From Zhengella sp020637775 (GTDB lineage Bacteria; Pseudomonadota; Alphaproteobacteria; Rhizobiales; Rhizobiaceae): DNA of 64,000 nucleotides. Below are positions 1-8,606 of this stretch, in pieces. The notes below the pieces were generated by a model, which worked only from the letters and a program-made list of their open reading frames with translations, made no database searches and had not been told where the DNA came from. Numbering within the stretch: position 1 is the first letter of the stretch; each line of letters begins with the position of its first letter. The position numbers and the translations under genes are program-made. The DNA lies in contig NZ_JAWKWO010000003.1 in assembly GCF_041397485.1 (NCBI RefSeq), positions 310,001 to 374,000 of the forward strand. Direction: 5' to 3'.

Positions 1-572
1 CGGACGAGATGCTTCGTTCGGTGTCCGAGAGCGCCATGCGCGAAGTGGTCGGACGCCGCGAGGCTCAGGATGTGTTCCGCGATGACCGTCAAGGCATTGC
101 CGACGATGTGCGCCAGACGGTTCAGGTCGCGATGGAGCAATACGGCGCGGGCCTGACCGTCAATGCAATCTCGATCGAGGATGCCGCTCCGCCGCGCGAA
201 GTGGCTGACGCGTTCGATGAAGTGCAGCGCGCCGAGCAGGACGAAGACCGCTTCCGCGAGGAAGCCAACCAGTACGCCAACCAGAAGCTGGGCCAGGCTC
301 GCGGTGAAGCGGCGCAGATTCGCGAAGAGGCTGCGGCCTACGCCAATCGCGTCGTGCAGGAAGCGACGGGTGAGGCGCAACGCTTCATTTCTGTGTTCAA
401 TGAATATGAGAAGGCACCCGAGGTGACCCGCAAGCGCATGTTCCTTGAGACTATGGAAAACGTCCTTGGCGATTCCAACAAGGTCATCATCGAACAGGGT
501 AGCGGCGGCTCCGGTGTCGTCCCCTATCTGCCGCTCAACGAATTGACGCCGCGGGGAGGAGCACAGCGATGA
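1..572 (+). CDS. hflK: HflK, FtsH protease regulator (5' truncated by window)
   Basis: This is the C-terminal half of HflK, a stomatin/prohibitin (SPFH) family protein. With HflC it forms a membrane-anchored assembly around the FtsH protease and tunes its proteolysis. The window opens inside the gene; the frame is open from base 3 and no start is visible. About 190 residues remain. They hold the end of the SPFH domain (motif SESAMREVVGRR), then an Ala/Glu/Gln/Arg-rich coiled coil typical of HflK, and a short Gly-rich tail. The stop overlaps the hflC start by four bases (ATGA), so the two are translationally coupled. The partner gene and the length of the C-terminal part make the call secure. 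Confidence 0.95.
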   Translation, partial: DEMLRSVSESAMREVVGRREAQDVFRDDRQGIADDVRQTVQVAMEQYGAGLTVNAISIEDAAPPREVADAFDEVQRAEQDEDRFREEANQYANQKLGQARGEAAQIREEAAAYANRVVQEATGEAQRFISVFNEYEKAPEVTRKRMFLETMENVLGDSNKVIIEQGSGGSGVVPYLPLNELTPRGGAQR

Positions 573-1528
573 ACAGGCTTCCCATCATTGCCGGCGCGCT
601 GGCTGTCGTGGCCATTGTCGTCTATTCGTCGATCTTCGTCGTGAATGCGCGTCAGCAGGCTATCGTCTTGCGATTTGGCGAGATCGTGGACGTGAAAACC
701 GATCCGGGCATCTATTTCAAGTTGCCATTCGGTTTCACTGGCGCGGATAATGTCCAGATCATTGAAGACCGTATTCTGCGCTTCAGCCTCGAAGACATCC
801 GTGTCCAGGTTTCGGGCGGCAAGTTCTATGTCGTGGACGCGTTCATGGCCTATCGGATCGAAGATCCGCGCGTCTTCCGCCAAGCGGTCTCCGGTTCGAT
901 AACGCTCGCCGAGCAGCGACTGCGGACACGCATGGATGCGGCCTTGCGCCGGGTCTATGGTTTGCGCGGTTTCGAGGCGGCGCTCTCGGAAGAGCGCACC
1001 GAGATGATGCGTGAAGTGGCGCAGCAATTGACGCCGGACGCTGCTTCGCTGGGACTGAAGATAGAGGATGTTCGCATCCGCAGAACCGACCTTACCCAGG
1101 AGGTCTCCGAGCAGACCTATAATCGCATGAAGGCCGAGCGTCTTGCCGAGGCCGAGCGCCTGCGGGCCCGTGGCCGCGAAGCCGCACAGACGATCCGGGC
1201 GCGCGCCGACAGGCAGGTGGTCGAGATCGTTGCCGAAGCGCGCAAGGAATCCGAGATTCTGCGCGGTGAAGGCGAAGGCGAACGCAACCGGATCTTTGCC
1301 GAAGCATTTTCCCGGGATCCGGAGTTCTTCGAGTTCTATCGCTCGATGAGCGCCTATGAAAAGGCGCTCGAAAAGGACGGGACGACGATGATCCTGTCCC
1401 CGGAATCCGAATTCTTCCGGTATTTCGGTTACGGCGATGGTGCGCCGCCGGCGAACGGCAATCGCGCGTCAGGTGCGCCTGCCCAACCGGCAAGCACCCC
1501 GGCACCGGCATCGCAGTCGGCCCAGTGA
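569..1528 (+). CDS. hflC: HflC, FtsH protease regulator
   Basis: HflC is the second SPFH subunit of the HflKC complex that encloses FtsH at the inner membrane. The 319-residue product starts with a signal anchor (about residues 5-26). An SPFH/band-7 domain follows with the motif RQQAIVLRFGEI, then a charged coiled coil rich in RARxxA repeats (about 190-235). The conserved C-terminal block includes FFEFYRSMSAYEKAL. The tail is rich in Pro, Ala and Ser, as in alphaproteobacterial homologues. The start codon lies inside the hflK stop. Length and domain order are normal for the family. Confidence 0.96.
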   Translation: MNRLPIIAGALAVVAIVVYSSIFVVNARQQAIVLRFGEIVDVKTDPGIYFKLPFGFTGADNVQIIEDRILRFSLEDIRVQVSGGKFYVVDAFMAYRIEDPRVFRQAVSGSITLAEQRLRTRMDAALRRVYGLRGFEAALSEERTEMMREVAQQLTPDAASLGLKIEDVRIRRTDLTQEVSEQTYNRMKAERLAEAERLRARGREAAQTIRARADRQVVEIVAEARKESEILRGEGEGERNRIFAEAFSRDPEFFEFYRSMSAYEKALEKDGTTMILSPESEFFRYFGYGDGAPPANGNRASGAPAQPASTPAPASQSAQ

Positions 1529-1541
1529 CCGGTGCATTGCG

Positions 1542-1727
1542 GTGAATGACTTCCTGACCGCCCTCGGACTCCTTCTGGTGTTCGAGGGCGTTCTTTATGG
1601 CGGGTTTCCCAAACTGGTCCGCCGGCTCGCGGAGCAACTGCAGTTCATGCCCGACAGCATGTTGCGGGCAGCAGGGCTGGTTGCCGTGGCTGCGGGCGTC
1701 CTGCTCGTGTGGATTGTCCGCGGATAA
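1542..1727 (+). CDS. DUF2065 small membrane protein
   Basis: This is a 61-residue protein starting at GTG (VNDFLTALGLLLVFEG), placed 13 bases after the hflC stop. It has two hydrophobic helices (about 5-22 and 42-59) separated by a short basic segment containing FPKLVRRL. This matches the DUF2065 (YjeT-like) family, usually found just downstream of hflKC. The function is unknown; association with the HflKC/FtsH membrane complex is inferred from position only. No ATG in this frame would keep the first helix, so GTG was chosen. Confidence 0.88.
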   Translation: MNDFLTALGLLLVFEGVLYGGFPKLVRRLAEQLQFMPDSMLRAAGLVAVAAGVLLVWIVRG

Positions 1728-1843
1728 CGCGATTGTCAGACGGCTGTGCGTTTCGCCTCTGTGAAAACAGGTGAGACCGCCCTAATCTTGTGCCAACCAT
1801 CCGGCAATCTGACCGGATCGCCGCTGACCGGAGAACCAACCAA

Positions 1844-3343
1844 ATGCTTGCCAATGTGTTCAATCGCCTCCGTTATCCCCTGATTGCGGCCATGGGCGCC
1901 GTGGCAATTTCCGCTTCTCCGGTTGCGACGCTGCTTTCCGAACCCGTGCTGGCGCAGCAACGAGGGCCCGCTTCGGTCGCGGACCTTGCCGACAAGTTGC
2001 TGGACGCGGTGGTCAATGTCGCGACAACCCAGAACACGGGCGGGAACGAGGAAAATGTTCCGGTTCCCGACATTCCAGAAGGATCGCCGTTCAAGGACTA
2101 TTTCGATGAGTTCTTTCGCGACCGCGGCAGGCGCGGCGGTCCGCGCAAACAGAATTCTCTCGGGTCGGGCTTCGTCATTGATGCCAGGGAAGGCATCGTG
2201 GTGACCAACAATCACGTCATCGACGGGGCGGACGCGATCGAGGTCGTCTTCAACGATGGCGAGAAGATCGCCGCGGAATTGCTTGGAACCGATCCGAAAA
2301 CCGACCTTGCCGTTCTCAAGATCGACCCGGACAAGCGAGCCCTCAAGCAGGTCTCGTTCGGCGATTCGACACGGATGCGGATTGGTGACTGGGTCATGGC
2401 CATCGGCAATCCGTTCGGCCTTGGTGGCACGGTTACGGTCGGGATCATCTCGGCGATAAACCGCGATATCAATTCGGGGCCGTATGACGATTTCATCCAG
2501 ACGGATGCAGCCATCAACCGGGGAAATTCCGGCGGCCCGTTGTTTAACATGGATGGTGAGGTCATTGGCATCAATACGGCCATCATCTCTCCGTCCGGTG
2601 GATCCATCGGGATCGGCTTTTCAATTCCTTCCAAACTCGCCGTCACGGTCATCGATCAGTTGCGGGAATTCGGCGAGACCCGACGCGGCTGGCTCGGGGT
2701 CCGGATACAGCCGGTGACCGCCGATATCGCCGAGAGCCTGGGCATGGACGGTGCACGGGGGGCCCTTGTCGCCGGGGTGGTCAAGGGCGGGCCAGTGGAT
2801 GACGGTTCCATTCAGGCCGGCGATGTCATTGTCGAGTTCGATGGGCGCAGTGTCGATAACATGCGCGACCTGCCGCGCATCGTGGCGGAAAGCCCGGTCG
2901 GCAAGGAGGTCAGCGTCAAGGTTGTCCGCAAGGGCGCGGAGATTGACCTGACTGTCACCCTTGGCCGGCTTGAAGATGGCGAGAAGCTTGCGGCATCACA
3001 GGCAGAAGACCCTGAGAGCTCCGCCGAAGACGCCCCGGTCGCGACAGCGGCGGCACTCGGGATGACCTTTGGTGAACTGGACGATGCCGCGCGTGAAAGT
3101 TACGGCATCAACGATGACGTGTCCGGGGTTCTGGTGACCGCTGTGGACGCGAATTCTCTGGCCGCCGAACGTGGTGTCATGGCAGGCGACGTGATCACGG
3201 AAATCGCCCAGGAGTCCGTGGACAATCCGCAGGACGTTCTTGACCGGATCGAGGAACTAAAGTCCCAGGGGCGCAAGAATGCGCTTCTCATGCTGTCATC
3301 CAAGACCGGAGAATTGCGGTTCGTCACGATCCGGATGGACTAG
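1844..3343 (+). CDS. degP: DegP/Do-family periplasmic serine protease
   Basis: An HtrA-type envelope protease and chaperone that degrades misfolded periplasmic proteins. The 499-residue product has an N-terminal signal sequence ending near PVLAQQ, then a trypsin-like domain with His124 (TNNHVID), Asp154 (KTDLAVL) and Ser229 (RGNSGGP). Two PDZ domains follow (about 260-360 and 400-495). The start is the ATG preceded by GGAGAACC; an upstream in-frame start would add 18 residues with no signal-peptide character. The order hflK-hflC-DUF2065-degP is conserved in Hyphomicrobiales and makes an envelope protein quality-control operon, although a 116-base gap before degP leaves room for its own promoter. 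Confidence 0.96.
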   Translation: MLANVFNRLRYPLIAAMGAVAISASPVATLLSEPVLAQQRGPASVADLADKLLDAVVNVATTQNTGGNEENVPVPDIPEGSPFKDYFDEFFRDRGRRGGPRKQNSLGSGFVIDAREGIVVTNNHVIDGADAIEVVFNDGEKIAAELLGTDPKTDLAVLKIDPDKRALKQVSFGDSTRMRIGDWVMAIGNPFGLGGTVTVGIISAINRDINSGPYDDFIQTDAAINRGNSGGPLFNMDGEVIGINTAIISPSGGSIGIGFSIPSKLAVTVIDQLREFGETRRGWLGVRIQPVTADIAESLGMDGARGALVAGVVKGGPVDDGSIQAGDVIVEFDGRSVDNMRDLPRIVAESPVGKEVSVKVVRKGAEIDLTVTLGRLEDGEKLAASQAEDPESSAEDAPVATAAALGMTFGELDDAARESYGINDDVSGVLVTAVDANSLAAERGVMAGDVITEIAQESVDNPQDVLDRIEELKSQGRKNALLMLSSKTGELRFVTIRMD

Positions 3344-3400
3344 AAGACGCAAATGCAGCGCCGGCCATGCGTCCGTGCCACTGCAACCAACCTTCAGCGG

Positions 3401-4294
3401 TCATTCCTTCATTCTGAAGTCGGTCCGGCGATAGCCCTGGATGTAGAGAAGGGCAGTCAGGTCGCCATGGTCAACCCGCATGCCGGCCTTTGCGGCAACA
3501 CTCGGTTTGGCATGCAGGGCGACGCCCGAACCGGCGCGCTCGATCATGGCAAGATCATTGGCGCCATCGCCGACCACAATGGCGTCTGCGGGCCTCAGAC
3601 CGAGCCGGGCGGCCGTTTCTTCCAGCGTGTCGAGCTTGGCCTGCTTTCCGAGGATTGGCTCGGCTACCTTGCCAGACAACAACCCGTTTTCTTCCAGGAG
3701 GCTGTTCGCGCGGTTTTCATCGAATCCGATCATCTCGGCAATGCGCGCGGTGAAGGCGGTAAAGCCACCGGAAACGAGAACCGTATATGCTCCGTGAGCC
3801 CGCATGGTCTGCACGAGTTCCGTGCCTCCGGGCATCAACGTGATGCGGCTTTCGATAACCTGGTCGATGACGGCAACCGGCAGACCCTTCAGCAAGGCGA
3901 CGCGCTCACGCAGGGCCGGCTCGAACTCGATTTCGCCATTCATGGCCCGCGCGGTTATCGCTGCCACATGCGCCTTGATCCCGGCCACATCGGCCAGTTC
4001 ATCTATGCATTCCTGGCAGATCATCGTTGAATCCATGTCCGCCAGCAGCATCTTCTTTCGCCGGCTCTCCGCATGCTGGACAACGACATCCACGGGCATA
4101 GCTTGAAGAGCTTCACGGAGGTCCGCCTCAGCCTCTGCCGCGGAGTAGCCGTCATTCAGGGCGATGTCGCACGCGATGCCGTCGGCAAGCCAGTAAAGCG
4201 CGGTTGCGTTCACTGCAGAAAAAGCCTTATCCCCCAATGCAGGTGACAGGACAGGCTCGCGCGGATTGGCGATCAGGGTGGCAACAAGGCTCAT
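3401..4294 (-). CDS. serB: Phosphoserine phosphatase SerB
   Basis: Catalyses the last step of serine synthesis, hydrolysing O-phosphoserine in the cytoplasm. The 297-residue protein has an ACT-like N-terminal region and then a HAD phosphatase core. Motif I is DMDST (residues 86-90, nucleophile Asp86), motif II lies in VLVSGGF, and motif III/IV is VVGDGANDLAM. The start chosen, MSLVATLIANP, is the usual rhizobial N-terminus; an upstream in-frame start would run through the miaA coding strand and adds no domain. Its ATG overlaps the divergent miaA start by two bases. The 3' end converges with degP across a 57-base gap. Confidence 0.95.
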   Translation of the reverse strand: MSLVATLIANPREPVLSPALGDKAFSAVNATALYWLADGIACDIALNDGYSAAEAEADLREALQAMPVDVVVQHAESRRKKMLLADMDSTMICQECIDELADVAGIKAHVAAITARAMNGEIEFEPALRERVALLKGLPVAVIDQVIESRITLMPGGTELVQTMRAHGAYTVLVSGGFTAFTARIAEMIGFDENRANSLLEENGLLSGKVAEPILGKQAKLDTLEETAARLGLRPADAIVVGDGANDLAMIERAGSGVALHAKPSVAAKAGMRVDHGDLTALLYIQGYRRTDFRMKE

Positions 4295-5198
4295 GGATGA
4301 AATCCCGGAAAATCGGATAGCTGCGAAAGACGCCATCCTGATAGCCGGACCAACAGCCAGCGGCAAGACGGCTCTGGCGGTGGAGCTGGCGCGACGGCAC
4401 GATGGTCTTGTCATCAACGCCGATTCCATGCAGGTCTACGACATTCTCCATGTCCTGACCGCGCGACCCTCCAAGGCTGAACTGGCGGCAGCGCCCCATG
4501 TCCTGTTCGGCCATGTCAGTCCGTTGCGTGCCTACTCCACAGGGGAATGGATGCGCGATGTCCTCCACGTCCTGGACACGGAACTGGACGGGCGGAAGCC
4601 CGTATTCGTCGGGGGAACGGGGCTCTACTTCAAGGCGTTGCTCGGTGGTCTTTCGGACATGCCGCACGTGCCAGACGAGGTTCGTGAGGCGTTCAGGTCG
4701 CAATTGATGGCGGCAGGGCCTGAGGCGATGCATGCCTTGCTGGCGCGTCGTGATCCGGAAACGGCCCGTTCGCTGCATCCGCAGGACGGACAGAGAATCC
4801 TGAGGGCGCTGGAAGTGATGGAGGCCAGCGGCCAGCCGATCGGTTTCTGGCAGGCCAGGAGGCGTGCGGCGATAATCGATCCCGCCTCGGCACGGCGGAT
4901 CATCCTGCAACCTGAGAGAGAGGTGCTTCGCCATCGGATTGCCGGTCGCTTTCACGCAATGGTCGAACAGGGCGCTGTACAGGAGGTCGAGAGGCTTCTT
5001 TCCCTTTCGCCCGATCCTTCCTTGCCTGCAATGAAAGCCATCGGCGTGCCGGAAATCGCCTCGGTCCTGCGTGGAGAGCAGGAAATGGCCGATGCCGTGG
5101 CAGCGGCAATCACCGCAACCCGCCAATATGCAAAGCGGCAAATGACGTGGTTTCGCAACCAGATGGACGGGGACTGGGAGCGAATTCCGGCTTCTTAA
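4293..5198 (+). CDS. miaA: tRNA dimethylallyltransferase MiaA
   Basis: MiaA transfers a dimethylallyl group from DMAPP to the exocyclic nitrogen of A37 in tRNAs that read UNN codons. The 301-residue product has the P-loop GPTASGKT (residues 19-26), then INADSMQVY and GGTGLYFKALL, which bind the tRNA base and substrates. The C-terminal region, with TRQYAKRQMTWFRNQ, is the conserved basic element of the family. The ATG start follows AAGG by four bases; an upstream TTG would lie deep inside serB. The gene is divergent from serB with a two-base overlap of start codons. Confidence 0.95.
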   Translation: MDEIPENRIAAKDAILIAGPTASGKTALAVELARRHDGLVINADSMQVYDILHVLTARPSKAELAAAPHVLFGHVSPLRAYSTGEWMRDVLHVLDTELDGRKPVFVGGTGLYFKALLGGLSDMPHVPDEVREAFRSQLMAAGPEAMHALLARRDPETARSLHPQDGQRILRALEVMEASGQPIGFWQARRRAAIIDPASARRIILQPEREVLRHRIAGRFHAMVEQGAVQEVERLLSLSPDPSLPAMKAIGVPEIASVLRGEQEMADAVAAAITATRQYAKRQMTWFRNQMDGDWERIPAS

Positions 5199-5359
5199 GT
5201 TGTGGGGAAGCGGCACGTTAACCATTGCCGGAACTAGAAGGCCCGAAAGTGTCCTGCGGTTGTATTTTTCCATGCCACGCCAGTCTACCTTAACCCCTGA
5301 TTAGCGATGCAAGGCTTACATCCATGGTCACATAACTCGTGGCAGGAGTGGCGCGCGGC

Positions 5360-6115
5360 ATGCGTTTTCACAAGGCACAGCTGGCCTTCTTCATCCTTGT
5401 ATCGCTGCTTGTCTGCGGCACCGGGATACTGGCTGCGTGGCTTTACCGGACGGACTTGCTGCAGCCCGGGCATCCCGCGACGACGGCACTTGTGGTTCAC
5501 GGCGCCACCATCGTTTTCGGTCTCGGCTATTTCTATCCTGTCCTGCACCAGCTGGTTCGTGAGGAAATGCAACTGCGCGCCATGACGCAATCCCTGTCAA
5601 AGCGCTCTGAGAACCTGCAACACGCCGCACTGACGGACGGTCTGACAGGAATGCAGAACCGCAGGTATTTCGACGATGCGCTGGCGCAGTATCTCGAAGA
5701 GTTCAAGCGTATCAACCGCCCGGTTGGCTTGATGATCCTCGATCTGGATCATTTCAAGTCGGTCAACGACACACATGGTCACGATGCCGGTGACGAGGTG
5801 CTCAGGGCCGTTGCGGATTGCCTGCGGGAGTTCACGCGGTATCACGATGTCGTTGCACGCCTGGGTGGCGAGGAATTCGCGATCGTGGCTCCGAACATGG
5901 ATGCCGACACGCTGACCAAGTTCGCCAATCGCATCCGCATGGCTGTCTCGCAGATCACCATCTCGAGCGGCAACATCCGTATCCGCGTTACAGTGAGTGT
6001 GGGTGTGGCCATCTGGGACGGGAGGGAAGGGTCGGACGATCTCTTCCGGCGCGCCGATGCCATGCTTTACAAGGCGAAGCGAGACGGGCGAAATCGGGTT
6101 TGCGCAGCCGCATAA
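5360..6115 (+). CDS. Membrane diguanylate cyclase (GGDEF)
   Basis: Predicted to make cyclic di-GMP from two GTP. The 251-residue protein has two N-terminal transmembrane helices (about 8-29 and 41-63), a short helical linker (about 70-90) and a GGDEF domain. The active-site motif is GGEEF (169-173), and the product-inhibition I-site RYHD (160-163) sits exactly five residues upstream, so an active, feedback-regulated enzyme is expected. There is no recognisable sensory domain, only the short membrane unit. The ATG was preferred to an upstream GTG because GGAG lies about 11 bases before it. Confidence 0.93.
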   Translation: MRFHKAQLAFFILVSLLVCGTGILAAWLYRTDLLQPGHPATTALVVHGATIVFGLGYFYPVLHQLVREEMQLRAMTQSLSKRSENLQHAALTDGLTGMQNRRYFDDALAQYLEEFKRINRPVGLMILDLDHFKSVNDTHGHDAGDEVLRAVADCLREFTRYHDVVARLGGEEFAIVAPNMDADTLTKFANRIRMAVSQITISSGNIRIRVTVSVGVAIWDGREGSDDLFRRADAMLYKAKRDGRNRVCAAA

Positions 6116-6221
6116 CGCGGCCGAAATCCGGATGGGGCAAGCCACCCTTCCTTTCCGTTGAAAGCATCGGCGACCCGTCATGGCCGAGCGGCAGCGTGAA
6201 TCCCGAAACTCGAAAGGGTGG

Positions 6222-8294
6222 TCAGCGGCGGGACCGGAAATCCCGGATAAGGCTGTTACCCTTCCTGCCATCACCGTCCTGCAAGTCCGGCTCCGGCGCG
6301 GGCGCGTTCGTCCTCGGTTTCCGGGTGCCATCGCCGTCATTTGGCCGGAAGCCAAGGCGGGCATCGTTTCGCCATTTGGTGCTGTCCCTTTCGACTCCGG
6401 CAGGATCGAACCGCTCCTGAGGGAAACCCCTGCTGGACGCGATGCCGCCCGAGGGCGAAGGGCGCGCCGGAGGCGGCACCGTTTCCCTGAGACCCCGTCG
6501 GTCGTCACCTGCGTTCAAACGTGTGGTGACAGCGGCGAGGAGGGCCTCGCGATCGAAGGCACCGGCCGATTGTGCCGGCGCATCAAACAGTTCCGTGGAA
6601 AAATCATCGGCCTCACAATCGGCCATGTTGCGCATCCTGCGCAGGACATCCGGAAGGGAGATTTCGGTATGTCCGGCTTGCAGCCTGGCCTGGTGTTCGT
6701 AGATATGCGCCCCGGGGAGATCCTTCTTTGCGATCGTTTCGAACATCATGCGCATGGGTGACTGGAACGCTTCACCAAAGGCAATGCATTCCCGGTTGGC
6801 GACCGATGAAAGGAAGTTCGTCAGCGAACGTGCCGCGCCCGTGATCGCCAGCTTGATGATGGCCTGATCGTTTTCGTTGCCGAGACGCATGGCAAAGATC
6901 GTGTTGCACTGGGACAGGATGGTCGAATCCAGTTCGCCTGGCCGTTGGGTCACGACGCCCAGATAAACGCCGTATTTGCGGCCTTCCTTCGCAATGCGTG
7001 CGATTGCCTGGCGGGTGGGCCAGAAGCCGCTTTCGTTGTGCGCCGGTATGTAGCGATGGGCTTCCTCACATACGACAAGGGTTTGCAGGCCGCCATCCGA
7101 GTTCAGCGCCAGGTCGAAGGCCATACGGCAGAAGACCGAAACAACCGAATTCACCACCTCGGAAGGCAGGTTCGACATATCGAATACGCAGATCGGCTTG
7201 CCGTTTTGCGGCACACGGAAAACGTGGCTGAGAATGACCGGCATCGTGTCGCTGACAGTCTTTGCGCCGAACATGAACCGGAAGCGCGGATCGTTCAACA
7301 GCGATTCCAGCCGGTTCCGCAGCGCGCGAAGATGAGGCCGGTCAGCCTTGCCATCCAGTTGGCCCACCCGCTCGTCAAGAAGTTGCAGCAGGTCGACCAT
7401 GCGGTAGGGAACGGGCGTGTCGGCCGTCAGCGCCGTAACCTCCCGGTCCTTTTTCAGCATTGACGGTGATGCGGCATTGCCTTCGCCGCGGCGAAACCGC
7501 TCCTTGGCGAGGGGAATGAGATCGCGCAAGGCGTCTATCTCGTTCGGGATCGCAGTGCGTCCGCGAAAGATGACTTCCGCGAACTCCTCAAGGCGGAACA
7601 TCCAAAAGGGAAGATCAAGCCGGTTGGCATCGACCGTGATCGCCTTGTCCGCGAATGCGGTGGTGAATTCGTTATGCGGATCAAGAAGCAGAACGCGAAT
7701 ATCCGGCCGTTTCTCCACAACCTTGCGCAGCAGCAGGGTGACCGCCGTCGACTTGCCGACGCCTGTCGTGCCCACGACCGCGAAATGGCGCGCCAGCAGT
7801 TTGTCGATATCGATCAGCGCGGGAATGCTGCGCTCCTGCGTCAACTCACCGATCGCAACGGCGTTGGGCGCCACATTGTCATAGATCGCTTTCAGGTCGC
7901 TCGCGCGGATGCGATGTGCAATCGCACCCATGAAGGGATAGTTCGCGATGCCGGTCGAGAACTGAAGCTGTCCGTCACTATCCGCAGAAACCTGCCCCAC
8001 AAGTTCGACATGGACATGAATGGTGTTCTTCGTCTCGCCGTGCCATGCCTTGCCGGGAACATCGACGTGGAAGATCAGGCCGACAAGGCGTGAATCCCCC
8101 ACCCTGATCGAAATCATCTGCCCGACGGCCCAATAATCGTCAGAGCCTGCCGCCTGCTTGCCAGCTTCGGCGGCAATGATTGCCCTTTCTCCATCACAGC
8201 CGATGACATGCCCTTCCGTCCTGTTTCGAACGAGTGGCATTTTCGGTTCCTTGTCCTGGAAAGCTGGTGCGCCGCCGGCAACAACGTCATTCAT
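6222..8294 (-). CDS. HerA-type ATPase (DUF87/HAS-barrel)
   Basis: A 690-residue FtsK/HerA superfamily ATPase. The N-terminal region resembles a HAS barrel (about 20-120). The P-loop is GTTGVGKST (175-183) and a Walker B-like strand is VCEEAHRY (408-415). The following segment, VTQRPGELDSTILSQCNT, is typical of bacterial HerA homologues. HerA proteins work with nucleases such as NurA in DNA end processing or in phage defence, but no nuclease gene is adjacent, so the partner is unknown. The last 130 residues are Pro/Arg-rich and probably disordered. The start chosen has GGGGAAACGGA just upstream; a second ATG ten codons earlier has no visible ribosome site. Confidence 0.85.
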   Translation of the reverse strand: MNDVVAGGAPAFQDKEPKMPLVRNRTEGHVIGCDGERAIIAAEAGKQAAGSDDYWAVGQMISIRVGDSRLVGLIFHVDVPGKAWHGETKNTIHVHVELVGQVSADSDGQLQFSTGIANYPFMGAIAHRIRASDLKAIYDNVAPNAVAIGELTQERSIPALIDIDKLLARHFAVVGTTGVGKSTAVTLLLRKVVEKRPDIRVLLLDPHNEFTTAFADKAITVDANRLDLPFWMFRLEEFAEVIFRGRTAIPNEIDALRDLIPLAKERFRRGEGNAASPSMLKKDREVTALTADTPVPYRMVDLLQLLDERVGQLDGKADRPHLRALRNRLESLLNDPRFRFMFGAKTVSDTMPVILSHVFRVPQNGKPICVFDMSNLPSEVVNSVVSVFCRMAFDLALNSDGGLQTLVVCEEAHRYIPAHNESGFWPTRQAIARIAKEGRKYGVYLGVVTQRPGELDSTILSQCNTIFAMRLGNENDQAIIKLAITGAARSLTNFLSSVANRECIAFGEAFQSPMRMMFETIAKKDLPGAHIYEHQARLQAGHTEISLPDVLRRMRNMADCEADDFSTELFDAPAQSAGAFDREALLAAVTTRLNAGDDRRGLRETVPPPARPSPSGGIASSRGFPQERFDPAGVERDSTKWRNDARLGFRPNDGDGTRKPRTNAPAPEPDLQDGDGRKGNSLIRDFRSRR

Positions 8295-8396
8295 TCCGTT
8301 TCCCCGATTTTTCCGCGAAAGCATATGGCCAAGAGGTTAAGGCCTTGTGCACCACCGGCAGCCATAATCCGTTGGTCGTTGATCGCAAAAGAGCGG

Positions 8397-8424
8397 TTGA
8401 CGCCCATGCAGTCTCAAGCATAAA
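8397..8424 (+). promoter_or_regulatory. Candidate promoter of the ilv attenuator
   Basis: TTGACG at 8397-8402 is followed after 16 bases by CATAAA at 8419-8424, a sigma-70-like pair. Transcription would then start near 8430-8433, at or just before the leader-peptide ATG. No Shine-Dalgarno sequence precedes that ATG, which fits a leaderless message. Confidence 0.5.
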
Positions 8425-8432
8425 TATCAGCC

Positions 8433-8489
8433 ATGAAAACACGGACGAACATTCTCGTAGTACGTTTGCGCATGGGCAGGAGGGCGTAA
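8433..8489 (+). CDS. ilv operon leader peptide
   Basis: An 18-residue reading frame, MKTRTNILVVRLRMGRRA, whose codons 7-10 and 12 are Ile, Leu, Val, Val and Leu, the three end products of the pathway. Ribosome stalling on these codons when charged branched-chain tRNAs are short would control folding of the downstream RNA. The frame lies between a sigma-70-like promoter and a strong terminator before ilvI. It has no ribosome binding site, so leaderless initiation is likely. It is too short to be called by length alone; the codon content and RNA structure carry the call. Confidence 0.88.
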   Translation: MKTRTNILVVRLRMGRRA

Positions 8490-8515
8490 CCCTCCGGCGA
8501 CAGCCACCCATGCGC
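8468..8515 (+). promoter_or_regulatory. Leader RNA pause/anti-antiterminator hairpin
   Basis: A perfect nine-base inverted repeat, GCGCATGGG (8468-8476) and CCCATGCGC (8507-8515), encloses a second stem GGAGGG/CCCTCC (8479-8484 and 8490-8495). The 5' arm lies inside the leader-peptide codons. GGAGGGC (8479-8485) can instead pair with GCCCTCC (8524-8530) in the terminator, giving a mutually exclusive antiterminator. This is classical ribosome-mediated attenuation. Confidence 0.8.
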
Positions 8516-8522
8516 ATCACCA

Positions 8523-8544
8523 GGCCCTCCCAAGGGCCTTTTTT
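8523..8544 (+). terminator. Rho-independent attenuator terminator before ilvI
   Basis: Stem GGCCCT (8523-8528) pairs with AGGGCC (8533-8538) across a four-base loop and is followed by six T residues. It ends transcription after the leader peptide when branched-chain amino acids are plentiful. Confidence 0.88.
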
Positions 8545-8606
8545 ATTGGCCGGATTAGAGCTAAACGACCAGCCGCTGCTGGAGAAACGAAGAGACGGGA
8601 CTGACC

